Below are positions 49,060 to 61,749 of a DNA stretch of 64,000 nt, piece by piece. The stretch lies in NCBI RefSeq assembly GCF_050003625.1, contig NC_134397.1, positions 277,382,070-277,446,069 on the forward strand, given 5' to 3'. Every line of letters begins with the position of its first letter. Within the stretch, counting starts at the first letter, position 1. A model generated the notes under the pieces. That model made no database searches and was not told the origin of the DNA. It saw nothing but the letters and a program-made list of their open reading frames with translations. The stretch is from Haematobia irritans. Taxonomy: Eukaryota > Arthropoda > Insecta > Diptera > Muscidae. A program made the translations under genes and the position numbers.

Positions 49060-51345
49060 CACTGAAAAAAAGCATGTCCGGTTTCAAAAATTTTGTCTTT
49101 ACGTTAAAAATTTTGGTATTGATTCCGAGCCAAAGTAGCGGAGAATTAAAGTAAATATATTTTTAAGACACAATTCTCTTTTATATTTACGTTTTGTGTT
49201 CTTGGTTCTAGGAAGCAAATTTTAATTTTTCGTTTTTTCAGCTTTTTTCATCATATGCTATCAAAGTCCTTTAAAAGCAGGTAGAAATTATGCCTTGTTT
49301 CAAGTCAAAGACGTCTTTAAAATAAAGTGTTGAAAAACATGTCCTATATTTGAACGATTTTTTGCTTTGTAGTCAAGATGCAAAAAGACAACAAATTTAA
49401 AGATATTTTCATTAATTTTAAAGAGTTTTTCTGAATTATTAAAATCAAGTTGACCTTATCCCAAAAAAAAATTCTTTCATGTTATGATACCCATTGTTAA
49501 GTCAAATCACTTCATTATAAGGACAACATGACTTCATTGAAAAGTTTATCGACTTTTGGACAAGGAACAAAACGTTATATTACAGAAATGCGCTAAGCAA
49601 ACATCGATTTATAAATGGTCTATCAGTTATGGACATTAATGTAAAGAATTTCGAGTGGCTTTGATGAAACAAACATTCTCCCAAAAACCGGCTCAGATGG
49701 CACGTTGGCCGAGGTTCAATTTAAAATTACAGCTTCCAAGGACATCGGGTGTATATGGAGATTTATCAAGAAATTATTATACAAAATCTGGGCCGACGGT
49801 AAATTTCCGCATTTATTTATGGATCTCAAATAAGTCTAAATTCAAAATTTTGACAAATCTTATGAAAATTTTAGACTGGGAAAAACTTCTTAAAACAAAT
49901 CGGAAGATGGGTTTATGATCTATCTTCGAACTCGACATGTGTAGAAAAAAAATTTTAACAAAATTTTCTATAGAAATAAAATTTTCACAAAATTTTCTAT
50001 AGATATAAAATTTTCACTAAGTTCTCTATTGAAATAAAGTTTTGACAAAATTTTCTACAGAAATAAAATTTTCTATAGAAATATTTTGACAAAATTTTCT
50101 ATAGAAATAATATTTTGGTAGATTATTTTTGGCTCTAGTGGCAACCATGATTATGAACCGATATGGACCAATTTTTTTGTGATTGGACCAATTTTGGTAT
50201 GGTTGTTAGCGACCATGCCTAATTTGAACCGGATCGGATGAATTTTGTTCCCCCAAGAGGCTCCGGAGGTCAAATCTGGAGAATGTTTTATATGGGGGCT
50301 ATATATAATTATGGACCGATATGGACCAATTCTGGCACGGTTGTTAGAGACCATATACCAACATCATGAACCAAATTTCAGCCGGATCGGATGAAATTTT
50401 CTTCTCTTTGAGGCTCCGCAAGCCAAATCTGGGGATCGGTTTATATGGGGGCTATATATAATTAATAATAATTATGGACTGATGTGGACCCATTTTTGCA
50501 TGGTTGTTAGAGACCATATACCAACACCATATACCAAATTTCAGCCGGATCGGATGAAATATGCTTCTGTTAGAGGCTCCACAAGCCAAATCTGAGGGTC
50601 CCTTTATATGGGGGCTATACGTAAAAGTGGACCGATATGACCCATTTTCAATACCATCCGACCTACGTCGATAACAACTACTTGTGCCAAGTTTCAAGTC
50701 GATAACTTGTTTCGTTCGGAAGTTAGCGTGATTTCAACAGACGGACGGACGGACATGCTTAGATCGACTCAGAATTTCACCCCGACCCAGAACATATATA
50801 CTTTATGGGGTCTTAGAGCAATATTTCGATGTGTTACAAACGGAATGACAAAGTTAATATACCCCCATCCTATGATGGAGGGTATAAAAATGTTTGGGCT
50901 AAGGTCAACTTGACTTTAATAATATAGAAAAAATATTTAAATTTAATGAAATCGTCTTTAAATTGGTTGTCTTTTTGCATCTTGACTACAAAGCAAAAAA
51001 TCGTTCAAATATAGGACATGTTTTTCAACACTTTATTTTAAAGACGTTTGTTACTTGAAACACAGCATAATTTCCACTAGAAGTCGAGTCTTAATTTGGA
51101 AAATAAATTCGTCGTTAACTTGTTTTTACAGGACTTTGATAGCATATGAAGAAAAAAAGCTGAAAAAGCGAAAAATTAAAATTTGCTTCCTAGAAGCAAG
51201 TACACAAAACCCGATTTTAAAAGAGAATTGTGTCTTAAAAGTATCCTTACTTGTATTCTCCTCTTCTTTGGCTCGGAATCAATACCAAATTTTTTAAAGT
51301 AAAGACAAAATCTTTGGAACCGGGTATGTTTTTTTTTTTTCAGTG
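49060..51345. mobile_element. Fold-back TIR element with about 400-bp arms and nested HINE-A
   Basis: TA at 49058-49059 and 51346-51347. The termini are CACTGAAAAAAAGCATG and (reverse complement) CACTGAAAAAAAAAAAAACAT. The left arm (49060-49470) and right arm (50892-51345) are inverted copies, for example GATTCCGAGCCAAAG/CTTTGGCTCGGAATC, GTGTTGAAAAACATGTCCTA and AAGTTGACCTTA. An internal segment (49470-49948) has no counterpart on the right. A HINE-A (about 49950-50890) is nested in the loop. The open frame at 49655-49918 is unrecognised. Confidence 0.75.
49950..50890 (-). mobile_element. HINE family A, 3'-truncated, nested
   Basis: From the right: CCATCCTATGATGGAGGGTATA (5' hairpin, minus strand), head, monomers, GGCAACCATGATTATGAACC block and remains of the 30-bp minisatellite (49950-50120). 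The tail with the 3' hairpin is missing. Confidence 0.8.
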
Positions 51346-51360
51346 TAGGAAGTGTTTTTC

Positions 51361-51480
51361 AAAGTTTGTTTCGCCGGAATCGGAGTCGAGCAAAATTTCT
51401 ACGACTCCGACGCCGACTCCAGTAAAATCTTCAGACTCCGACTCCAAGACTCCGACTCCGGCTCCGACTCCACAGCCCTG
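51361..51480 (-). repeat. GACTCC array, possible hAT-like terminus
   Basis: Clustered GACTCC/GGCTCC hexamers end, on the minus strand, in CAGGGCTGTGGAGTCGGAGC. That terminus resembles a widespread animal hAT-type end as I remember it. A partner end and TSD were not found. The resulting TPTPAPTP open frame is a repeat artefact. Confidence 0.5.
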
Positions 51481-53331
51481 GCTATAACCCAGCAAAATAT
51501 ATTTAAAAATGGGAATGAAGTACTACTTGCCATTCTGCTACTCCAATCGATTCCTCTCGCGTGGTGATCGCATTGCAATTAACTTGCACTAAATCCGATT
51601 CATTGTTTGGCTAGAAACAACACTATTGAAATATTACACTCGGAAGAATAATTTGGTCCAAGGAAACTATATGAGTGAAACATTGGCAAAATTAATGTTT
51701 CTCAATTAGTTTTAAGAGCTTTCATTGTTTTATCTGTATTATGTTAATAATATTTATGTTTGTACGATATGTTTGTGTTATAAAATGTTTTTTTGTAAAA
51801 TAATATATTGCAAACATGCTGTACAATAGTTTATTAACATTCATTAGAAAAAAAATTGTAAAAATTTGTTTGTGTTGTGTTTGTACTTTGGTACTTCAAA
51901 ATAAAATTAAGACAAATACAAAAACAAACCTTAATTTATTAGCTTAATTAGCTCATTGTGTTTTCGTATATTATAAAATAAAAGCTAACTAACTTTTGGT
52001 CAGGTTAAGTAAGTCACACTCGCTCCAACGACAACCACTATTGAAACTCAATACGATTTTAGATGGGAAATTAGTAAACTTTTCAGTCACCTGTGATTCA
52101 GTTTTGATTAAGCATTTGTTAGTTTAATATTAACTCAATTTCCGACAGGTATTGTACAGAGATTCACATCGCTTATTCATACACACATACAAAGGCACGT
52201 GCACATACACATACACACACTCATCCATTTATTAATAACAACAATAATAATGATCGCATTACATGTTTCTTTGTGTACATCCTGCTGGAGCTCTTTGTGT
52301 CACACCACATTACATCCACATGACAGCATCTACATGTCCCACTCATTGAAAGGAGTATGCACACTCTGTGAATTAAGAAGAAAAATAAACATAATGAATT
52401 TATTTGTGACACCAAAAAAAAAAAGAAAAAAGGATAATAACAACGCAATAATCTTTATGTGATGTGATGATGACACTCTTCTCATCTTCACACATGACTA
52501 CATGACCACGTAGGTTCATTACGTAAATAGAAAAACAGATAAGCTTAAATAAACTCTGTGTGGTTAAGGGGGAGAGCAGATAGGATATCTTCAACAGAGG
52601 ATATTATTTCAATATATTCGGAAGTGCACGGAAATCATAACATGTTATTATTTATAAATAGAGGAAATCAGAAATTATACCCTCTACTAAATCGAAATTA
52701 TTTACATGAAGAGGAATATTACACGAAATGTTTCATCATCGTGCAAAATTATAGGTCAAGATTATTTTAGCGAATAAAATATATTCTACATTAATTACAA
52801 TTTTAAATGCGAGCTAATTGGACAGGAAGATTAAGGAATTGGTATTATTATGCTATTGAAAAGAAAATGCCAGATACCCATCTTACAAGCCTGACTATAC
52901 ATATGTTTCAGTGTTGGCTAATCCACATTTCCATAGTCTCTAGTAAGATCTGGCTGGGTGAGATGATTCAAATTTTATATATTTTATTCTTCTGCAGTAA
53001 ATCTACTACTACTACTACTGAAAAATCCAATTAGATGATGTTGTCATAACTGGCGAGAGCTTTCAAATTTCGCTTTTTCCTTGAAAGATGCTTAATTTTT
53101 ATCCAAAGCGGTATTCTCTGTAATTTTCTTGTCCTGACTCTTCATAAAGTTGAGCATAAAGTAAATTTCTGAAAACAGTATAATTTTATTGACAATGAAA
53201 GCCAAGGTCTGCCCCTTCAAATTCGTCTGTCCGCAGCCAGTTTTTTTAACATAAGAAATTTTTAGTATGATCTATCAGTAAGAATGCCAATTCAATTGAC
53301 CCTAAAGATCCTATCTGTATGTAAATACATA
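51481..53331. other. No recognisable gene
   Basis: AT-rich. CA-type repeats lie near 52180-52230. Open frames at 52199-52594 on both strands and at 52558-53034 have no recognisable domain. Confidence 0.4.
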
Positions 53332-53639
53332 CACCCTCAAAAAAAATCGCTTCTTTAACATATGTTCCAAACATATTTTGCAGGAAGCACATATATTATT
53401 GCATACTGCCGAAACATTAATATGTTTGTTTTATGTGAACATATTATATTTTTGGAAGCATTTTGAGCCAAAAATATTATATGCTTGGAAGAATTTTTCC
53501 CAAACACGATTGTGCTCATTCCCTAACATACTCGTAATTTTCACTTCCACGAAATTTTTTAGTTATTGGCACCTTTTTCTGTAATACAAATAATGTTGAA
53601 GAAATTATTCACTTTTATAAATTTTTTAAATTTTACCTT

Positions 53640-53725
53640 TCGCCTGCACGGAGAATCGAACCGAGGACCATACAGTTTGTAAGCCAACACACTATCCACT
53701 GGGCTACGTAGCTGTTATAGTCACC
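53640..53725 (-). repeat. tRNA-like SINE head of a second type
   Basis: The minus strand reads GTAGCCCAGTGGATAGTGTG (box A), GGCTTACAAACTGTATGGTC and CTCGGTTCGATTCTCCGTGC (box B). The acceptor stem ends do not pair convincingly, so it is not called a functional tRNA. It differs from the main SINE family. Confidence 0.55.
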
Positions 53726-53821
53726 AGTAGATAATTATCGTTTTAAGTTACATTTATATAGCATAGTTTGCAGCGCCCACGAGCCCATGCAAACATAACA
53801 TTATTTAACAGAAACATACAT

Positions 53822-53898
53822 TTGTTTGCCACGTGGAGCAGTGGTTAGCATGTCTGCCTTGCATACAAAGGGTCGTGGGTTCAATCCCTGCTCCGACC

Positions 53899-53940
<42 letters not shown>
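53822..53940 (+). mobile_element. SINE head with poly-T tail
   Basis: GTGGAGCAGTGGTTAGCATG and AAGGGTCGTGGGTTCAATCC form the A and B box regions of the main SINE family. Instead of the body there is a run of about 39 T from 53903. This could be early pol III termination text or a different SINE subtype. Confidence 0.65.
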
Positions 53941-53948
<8 letters not shown>

Positions 53949-55148
53949 CATTTATATTATACTATATTAAATTTTTTTAAACGAAACTTCGAAATGTGTA
54001 TTATTAAATATTTATAGTCAGTAACAGTGCTTGATATATACGAAATTGACTGATTTTTGGATAAAATATTATTTTTTATTGCAAAAATAAAATTTTTTTA
54101 ATAAAAAACTGTTTTTGTACAAAACTTTAAAATTTGGAAGGAATTCAAAAACTAACAAAAGAAGAACGTGGAGTCGAGTATAAACATACATACATAATTT
54201 TATAATATAAACATAAATTTATTTAGGAGTGAACAGTTTTTTACTAGCATTTAACACCATCGCTCTAAAATTCCTTTTATTTTTCTTTAATAATTCATTT
54301 TAAAGAAAATAAACTTTTTAAATTGTTTTAGCTGTAAAACTCGAACTTAATGCCCGCTTTTATATTTGATGGTGTTCGTCAACTCCTCGTGGACTACTTT
54401 TTAATAAAGAGGAACTAAAGTTTGTTTTTTTTACATTTTACTGTGTAATTTTTCACTATTTCCTCCTTATTTCATTTTACTGTCCCAACTCTAAAAAGAG
54501 TATAGTGCCCTTTCGTTATTTTTATGAAGACCCCTGATTTATTTTAACGAAAAATTGTGCCCATAATGCCAAAATGATAAACAAAACACATGTTCACACA
54601 TGCATAAAATGCTGCTCTCAAGGCGAAAACATATGCAGTTTGTTTTTCAAATGTCTATTCTCTTGGTTCCGAATGTCTATTCTCTTTATTCAAATTAAAT
54701 AATATTTAGAGTTAAGCATATCAAATTTTTAGCCTTATCATAAAACAGTTTTCCGAAACAACATACAAGCGGTTTCACAGAAATTGTTCTCTTTTCATTC
54801 TCTCGCTTTGTTATGTTGATATCTTTCGTCAACCCTCCCGGTTTCCATCTCTATTTATTTCTCTATACTCTCTTTTTGCCGCTCTCTGAATAAAATATCA
54901 CAACATATATATGTTTACTCGAAATTTGTTAATTTATATATGTTTACATTCACACATATTATTTTTATGAAACATTCATGCCCCAAACATAATATATTCT
55001 AACATATTAACATAGATGTCACAAACATTTAGTGTTAGTTTAGGAACATTACATGTTCGCACTTAAATATATTGTGGTTTAAAATCGTGCCCGAAACACA
55101 TTTTGTTTATATCGGAACATATGAAAAACATATTTTTCTAACAGTGTA

Positions 55149-55977
55149 CGTTATTGTTTCCCAAAATAAACTTGATCCAATTTTACTTGTTAAACTTAAT
55201 TTGATTCGAATTAGAATGAAAAACATCTCAACACATGTCTCAAATTAACTAGCATATTCAATAAATCTTACAATTATTCTATTCCGGAACTTAATTCATT
55301 ATTTCATCCACATCCTACATTTCACTGGAAACATTCATTCTACAGGACAGCTTGCATAAATTTTGTCATCTATAAACGTTGTCTTCCAACTTGATGAGTG
55401 TCATCAATTTCAATATTATGGACAACTACTAAATATGTCAAACATATTAAATTTTTATTGTCAAAGGAAAACTTGATAATGAATGAGGGCTGGGGAAATG
55501 ATATTAATAAACATATTATGTTAATATACTTCAAATAATGAACGAATGTATGAATATGCATGAGGAAAATTCATGACATCTGTCTGTGAATATCTGAATT
55601 TTATTGTAAAACTTCTGTCATTGACTAATTTAGTTTATTATGCTATATTTTGCACAACAATTTTAAATGTTTCCTATTGCGAGTATGTTTGATAAGTTCA
55701 TCCGGTATGTGAGGATATTTCAATGAGTATGAGTGAGGTGCTAAATTTGTAAGCCAAGATGTCTTCCCAATAAATGATTATTGCAGGAACATGTTAAGCA
55801 TTCCTTGCTATTTTTGTACCCTACATTATACTGTTGCAGGCTAAATTAAATTAAAGCATAGACCGATAGCCTCTAGTTGCTAGTGCCCGTATAAATAAAT
55901 TTATTATAATTTGTAATTATAATAAATTAAGTAATAAATAAATGATGCACATATATGACATTGACCAATATGTCGGT
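55149..55977. other. No recognisable gene
   Basis: AT-rich. About 55815-55845 (TACCCTACATTATACTGTTG) may be a decayed HINE-B head. Confidence 0.35.
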
Positions 55978-56494
55978 TTGTGAGCACATTTTTGTAATCG
56001 AAGTCTAGACAGCAAGTTTAGTCAAATAAAATTATAACTTAGCGTGAGACACGGGAGTCACCGTGGTGCAATGATTAGCATGCCCGCCTTGCATACAAAA
56101 GATCGTGGGTTCAATTCCTGCTTCGACTGAACACCAAAAAGTTTTTCAGCGGTGGATAATCCCACCTCAGTAATGCTGGTGACATTTCTGAAGTTTCAAA
56201 GCTTTTCTATGTGGTTTCACTGCAATGTGGAACACCGTTAGGAACTCGGCTAGAAAAAGGAGGTCCCTTGTCATTGAGCTTAACATGGAATCGGGCAGCA
56301 CTCAGTGATAAGAGAGAAGTTCACCAATGTGGTACCACAATGGACTGAATAGTCTAAGTGAGCCTGATACATCGGGCTGCCACCTAACCTAACCTAACCT
56401 AACCTAGCATGAGACCTTAGCAGTTCAGATTTAGATATAGTCCCAATGTATATTTTTCGTCTCTAATGCACTTATATAAGCTCATGGTCAATAA
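55978..56494 (+). mobile_element. HINE family B fragment, interrupted by a SINE
   Basis: GTGAGCACATTTTTGTAATCG and AAGTCTAGACAGCAAGTTTA resume after the SINE as AGTTCAGATTTAGATATAG. It runs directly into the 5' hairpin of the next family B copy. Confidence 0.7.
56051..56404 (+). mobile_element. tRNA-derived SINE, full length, reference copy
   Basis: 354 bp with TAGCGTGAGAC (56040-56050) and TAGCATGAGAC (56405-56415) as an 11-bp TSD with one mismatch. The head GTGGTGCAATGATTAGCATG is box A and GATCGTGGGTTCAATTCC is box B. The body includes GGTCCCTTGTCATTGAGCTT. The tail is GGACTGAATAGTCTAAGTG, CATCGGGCTGCC, then four CCTAA units. The tail matches the LINE at 3096-3947. Confidence 0.9.
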
Positions 56495-56534
56495 TTATAC
56501 CCTGAACCACTCTATGAAATAGGGTATTAAAAGT

Positions 56535-56924
56535 CCCAGCAAAAACAAAATGGAAGTTGTCCTCCCAAGGATGTTCTTTATTTTAACTACACAATTCAAT
56601 AATGTATAGCTCCAGTTTTTCATATTTTTAATGGGTAATTTTATTATTTTTTTGTTTTTCGAATAGGTTAAAAACAGAGTAAGAAGTTCGCAAATGGTAC
56701 CAATTATTTCAATTTTGTGGAAAAAATGCAAAATCCATTCTAGAAAAAATTAAAAATATTTGATGTCAATCGTTTCAGACAAGCGTTACATTAAAAATCA
56801 TAAAAAATATAAATAAAAATGCACATCCAAAAGACTGAATTCGGATAACATCTTAAGAAGTGATGCAAATTCAGTTCAACAAAAAGAACATGTTCACTAC
56901 TTTTTGGCAAAGCTTTTTTGCGGG
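56535..56924 (+). mobile_element. CCCAGCAAA-family MITE, uninterrupted copy
   Basis: 390 bp with CCCAGCAAAAACAAAATG and CTTTTTTGCGGG ends and GT at 56533-56534 and 56925-56926. It is inserted in HINE-B. This copy has no nested element, so it shows the native size. No ORF. Confidence 0.75.
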
Positions 56925-57272
56925 GTTGCTGCACATGTTTCCTTCACCGTGAAGGAGACAATATAAATACATGGCAACATAGCTCAGGGCCGGCCCCTGA
57001 GACGATCTAGCCATATCTGTCTGTCTGTGAACAAATTTTTATCAACTTCAAATTTGGCATAAGTATCTATTTTGAATCATAATATAACACCATTTTGAAA
57101 GAAATCAGTTCGAGTTTATATAAGCTAGAATTTTACTCTGCTTCGTTTCACATTTTGTGTAAGGAGTATAATATTTTCGTCGTCAAATGTTCAAAATATG
57201 ATTGAAATCTGTTCAGATTTAGATATAGGTCTCTTTTCTTTCTTTCGTCCGATTTTTACTCATATGACCACA

Positions 57273-57520
57273 CCCAGAGAAGGAATATGATCACCTCAAC
57301 CATGTTTCAAGAGCAAAATGTTATTTTTGAATGGTGACCATGTAACATGTTTGTCGCAACCATGTTATTTTCTCGGAGATTATGTGTCTGATTTCGGCAA
57401 GCATATTATTTTTGGCGAGAAAAGAACATTTTTGCCACAAACATGTTACATGGTCACCATCCAAAAATAACATTTTGCTCTTTAAACATGGTTGAGGTGA
57501 TCATATTCCTTCTCTGCGTG
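57273..57520. mobile_element. 248-bp near-perfect palindromic MITE
   Basis: The arms of about 90 bp start CACCCAGAGAAGGAATATG and (reverse complement) CACGCAGAGAAGGAATATG, continue through GATCACCTCAACCATGTTTC and GGTGACCATGTAACATGTTT on both sides, and leave a short centre near 57370-57420. CA flanks both ends. The termini and AACATGG words relate it to the 1.15-kb elements at 19513 and 30507. Confidence 0.85.
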
Positions 57521-58065
57521 CACCGGAGATAAAAATTTCACTTTGATTTACTTTAAATCTGTTTTCTTAAATCTTAAATTTTATATTCATATGACCACGA
57601 AGATTAAAATTTCATTCCGGTAATTTTGTACAGAGAGTCAAATTAACAATTTAGTGAAGTGTGCCAAGTTTGGTCAATATGGATTTAGATTTAAATATCG
57701 CCCTCATATATATGCTTACTCGGTGGAGGGATAAATGGATATAATACCCATATTTTACCCCCGAGATTCAACGAGATTAAAATCCAATTAATTTGATAGT
57801 TAGCATAGAGAGTAGATAAAATATTTCTTTTAAGTGTTCCAAATTTGATCCAAATCAGTTCAGATTTAGACTAAGTTACTACATATAAATGTTCTTCCAA
57901 TTTGGGTAAATATGGCAACAATGGCTTTAGATCTGTCGAAAGACATTACTTGGTTCAAAGTTAAAGTCTACACATTTTTTGAAGTGTATATTTTTCCAAA
58001 TCGGTTCAGATTAAAACATATATCAGTGGGAGAATATAAATCATTATAAATAGGATCCAAACAAG

Positions 58066-59657
58066 TATATACAGCAGTAAGTTCGGCCGGACCGAATCTT
58101 AAATACCCACCACCATGAACCAAATATTAGGGTTTCCTTTGAAATTTCAGAAGGGCTTGAGGACTTGAGGACACTACCCGAAGATAAATTTAAAGATTTC
58201 AACTATGAGGACTATATCAGATTCTGGATTTATAAGAACCATTTTTGTTTGAGGTTTAGAGGAATCATTAACATCTCTTGTAAGTGTGCATGAAAATTAT
58301 AAAATAACGTCTTGATTTGAAATCTTAAATCTGTAGAAGTAAAATCTGGAAATTTTACATTGAGTTTCAAGCAATTTTCATGATTAGTGCGCCTTCTACA
58401 CCCTCAAGAAGTGAAGTCGGTCTATATGGAGGCACTACCAAATGGACCGATAAAAACTTAATCCGATACACGTTTTTGTGAGCCTAAAATACCAGAATAT
58501 TTACAATTTCAGGCATATCAGATAAAAACTACGGTTTCTAGAAACCCAAGGAGTTAAATCGGGAGATCGTTCTTATGGGGGCTATACTAAAATATGGACC
58601 GATACTCACCATTTTCGGCACGCCTCTTTGTGACCCGAAAATACCTCCAGATTTCCAATTTCAGGCAAATAGGATAAAAACTTCGGATTCTAGAAGCCCA
58701 AGAAGTAAAATTGGGAAATCGGTCTATATGGGGGCTATACCAAAATATGGACCGATACTCACCATTTTCGGCACACCTCTTTATGGTTCTAAAATACCTC
58801 TAGATTTCCAATTTCAGACAAATTGGATAAAAACTACGGTTTCTATAAGCCCAAGACCCCAAATCGGGAGATCGGTCTATATGGGGGCTATACCAAAATA
58901 TGGATCGATACTCACAATTTTTGGCACACGTATTTGTGGTCCAACAATACCTCTAGATTTCCAATTTCAGGTAAATTGAATAAAAACTGCGTTTTCTATA
59001 AGCCCAAGAAGTAAAATCGGGAGATCGGTCTATATGGGGGCTATACCAAAATATGGAGCGATACTCACAATTATTGGCACACGTATTTGTGGTCCTACAA
59101 TACCTCTAGATTTCCAATTTCAGGTAAATTGAATAAAAACTGCGGTTTCTATAAGCCCAAGAAGTAAAATCGGGAGATCGGTCTATATGGGGGCTATACC
59201 AAAACGTGGACCGATACTCACCATTTTTGGCACACCTCTTTATGGTCATAAAATACCTCCAGATTTCAAATTTCAGGCAAATTGGATAAAAACTACGATT
59301 TCTATAAGCCCAAGACCCCAAATCGGGAGGTCGGTTTATATGGGGACTATATCAAAACCTGGACCGATATAGCTCATCTTCGAACTTGACCTGCCTGCAG
59401 ACAAAAGACGAGCTTGTGCAAAATTTCAACACGATTGCTTCATTATTGAAGACTGTAGCGTGATTACAACAGACAGACAGACAGACAGACAGACGGACAG
59501 ACGGACAGACGGACATCGTTATATCGTCTTAGAATTTCTCCCTGATCAAGAATATATATATACTTTATATAGTCGGAAATCGATATTTCGATGTGTTACA
59601 AACGGAATGACAAACTTATTATACCCCCGTCACCATTCTATGGTGGTGGGTATAAAA
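58066..59657 (-). mobile_element. HINE/DINE-like element, family C, complete
   Basis: The left (3') end is AAACAAGTATATACAGCAGT with the hairpin AGTTCGGCCGGACCGAAT and TACCCACCACCAT. Monomers are phased at 153 bp (TATATGGGGGCTATACC at 58725, 58878, 59031, 59184). The head has a GACAGACAGACGGACAGACG run, CCTGATCAAGAATATATA, and CACCATTCTATGGTGGTGGG plus TATA at 59640-59653. This is the reference family C copy. A 134-codon frame at 58575-58979 is a by-product of the in-frame period. Confidence 0.85.
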
Positions 59658-59756
59658 ATAAGAAAGATTTGAGTAATGATTTTTTATGTAACATCAAAAT
59701 TAAGACCAAATGAAAATATACGATTGCGACGTCACAAAGTATGACATTCACAACAT

Positions 59757-59970
59757 TGAATAAAAAAAATATCGTGAGGCTAAAAATGTTATGTCCTTAA
59801 AATACGAGTGCGAATTTTGCGTAGCTTAGCTGACGCATTTATTTTATATAAAATCGAAAATACAAAAAATGTTTTTACTTTTCCAAAAGTCGATAAACTT
59901 TTTTATAGTTAAGTAATTCGACTTGGATTTTGATATACAAGTATTTACAAGATTTTTTTTTTTTGTTTTG
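59757..59970 (-). repeat. Fragment of the CACTGAAAAAAA element family
   Basis: ATATCGTGAGGCTAAAAATG and AAAATACGAGTGCGAATTTT match 18858-18905. It is truncated. Confidence 0.55.
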
Positions 59971-60082
59971 CCTCTCGAAGAAAATTAAAAATCCTAATTG
60001 TAATAGCTTGTAAATGCTTCTTTTTGTATTTTAAATTTAAAAAATTTTAAAATATTTTATGTTTTTTAAAATTTATTTATTA

Positions 60083-60670
60083 TTTTTTATACCCTGCGCC
60101 ACACTGTGGAACAGGGTATTATAAGTTAGTGCATATGTTTGTAACACCCAGAAGGAGACGAGATAGACACATGGTGTCTTTGGCAATAATGCTCAGGGTA
60201 TGTCCCAGAGTCGATATAAATATGTCCGTTTGTCTGGCCGTCCGTCTGTCTGTGAACACATTTTTGTGATCAAAGTCTAGGTCGCAGTTTAAGTCCAATC
60301 GACTTCAAATTTGGCACATGTTCCTGTTTTGGGTCAGAATAGAACCCTATTGATTTTGGAAGAAATCGGTTCAGATTTAGATATAGCTCACATATATATC
60401 TTTCGCCCGATATGCACTTATATGGATACAGAAGCCAGAGTTTTATCCCGATTTGCTTGGAATTTTGCACGAGGAGTACAATTGGTAGTATAGTCGAGTG
60501 TGCAAAATTTTATTGAAATCAGTTCAGATTTAGATATAGCTCCCATATATATCTTTTGCCCGATATGGACTTATATGGCGCCAGAAGCCAGAGTTTTGGA
60601 CCAATTTGGTTGAAATTTTGCACTAGAAGTACAATTAGTATTGTAGTCATGTGTGCCAAATTTGATTGAA
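60083..60670 (+). mobile_element. HINE family B, 3'-truncated
   Basis: TATACCCTGCGCCACACTGTGG hairpin, AGAAGGAGACGAGATAGAC, ATGTCCGTTTGTCTGGCCGT, then monomers to TGTGCCAAATTTGATTG. The tail is missing. It is very close to 14633-15400. Confidence 0.8.
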
Positions 60671-61749
60671 AATTTCAATCAAATAATATAGTTGTTTTGT
60701 GATTATCGGGTATCGGATATTTTTTCGAAATTCTCGAAATTTCTTGAATAACAATGTGAATGGTTTGAAATTATACAAATACTCCTCACGGCCCATAGGA
60801 CATGTACATAAAGTTTGTTCAAAATCGGTTCGGTAGTTCTTCAGTTGGTGCAAAAATAAAAAACGGCTAAATATTGCGCCGTCTGTTGGACGATTTGATC
60901 GTTATATTTCTATGAACCGGTATTTCGATGGACTAGTAGATCAAGTAAGGTTTATTAACAACGGGTCCCGTTTTTAATTTCATATTTTCAAAACATGCCC
61001 ACTGTTATTCAAGGAATTTGGGAACACTTGAAAAAATCCTCGCTTTCCCGGGAACGGAAAAAAATTCAACACATGCAAGTTGTAATAAAACATCCTATAT
61101 TCCATTTTCTGAACTTTAATAAGAATTTAATACTATTTTCATGTTACGAGTAACCACATTTCCGGATATTAGATAGCATTTATCATCTAGCTTGAATTTT
61201 ATAACTTTTAACCACATACCACTTGATTGGAACTCAACAAAACTCAACGAAAACACGATTATACAAAACATGAACAAATTGCTATGTAATGGATTCATTT
61301 TAGTTGTGTTTACTACCACCCCCAAAGTTCACACTTCATAGTTGGGAGCCGGGGGTATTGGTGCGAGTGGGGTAAGGTGGCAAGTGAACATGATTTTTAT
61401 TTGATATAAACTTTGTTTTATGGATGCCAAGTTTTATGTGATTTATGCACAAAACTCAACACGCTATGACACTTTCATTCTACAACATTATTGCCTTCGC
61501 CTTCACTCACGCCAACATCTTTTAAGCTAAAGGATTCGGTAAAATAGCAACAGTAAAATCTCATTGTGACATGATGTCAACTTTTACGCAATGCATTTGG
61601 ATGTTAACTCTAGTTGGGTATGGCAACCCACTCTAACAACAAAATTCAAGCAAAGGTTCTTAAAGAAGTCAAGTGGCACTAACTCTCAATGTTAAATTCC
61701 ATAGTTAGTTTTCCACAAAACTCGTCCTACATGCATCAGCTTCTGCTGT
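60671..61749. other. No recognisable gene
   Basis: AT-rich. About 60770-60900 (TCACGGCCCATAGGACATG, AAATCGGTTCGGTAGTTC) may be another old repeat. Otherwise nothing. Confidence 0.35.

Larger units (their letters stand above)
53332..55146. mobile_element. TIR element with TA flanks (AACATATG-rich arms)
   Basis: The ends are CACCCTCAAAAAAAATCG and (reverse complement) CACTGTTAGAAAAATATG, with TA at 53330-53331 and 55147-55148. Both arms are rich in AACATATGTT/AACATATT words, in inverted arrangement. The interior carries two tRNA-like SINE units and a dispersed repeat shared with 2080-2270. Confidence 0.6.
56495..58062 (+). mobile_element. HINE family B with two nested MITEs
   Basis: The 5' hairpin TATACCCTGAACCAC/ATAGGGTATT is at 56495. 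The interior is broken at 56535-56924 and 57273-57520. A head block GATCTAGCCATATCTGTCTG (57003) is close to INE-1 as I recall it. Degenerate monomers run to about 58062, where a family C element abuts tail to tail. Confidence 0.75.

Noticed and set aside
51251..51487. Open frame rich in TPTPAP repeats as a secreted or structural protein
   Set aside because: Comes from the GACTCC hexamer array and runs across a transposon boundary at 51345.
53822..53900. Possible functional tRNA gene (also at 45990-46070, 56060-56130, 37945-38010 and 53645-53705)
   Set aside because: Box A and B are present, but acceptor stems do not pair and the units continue into SINE bodies or poly-T.
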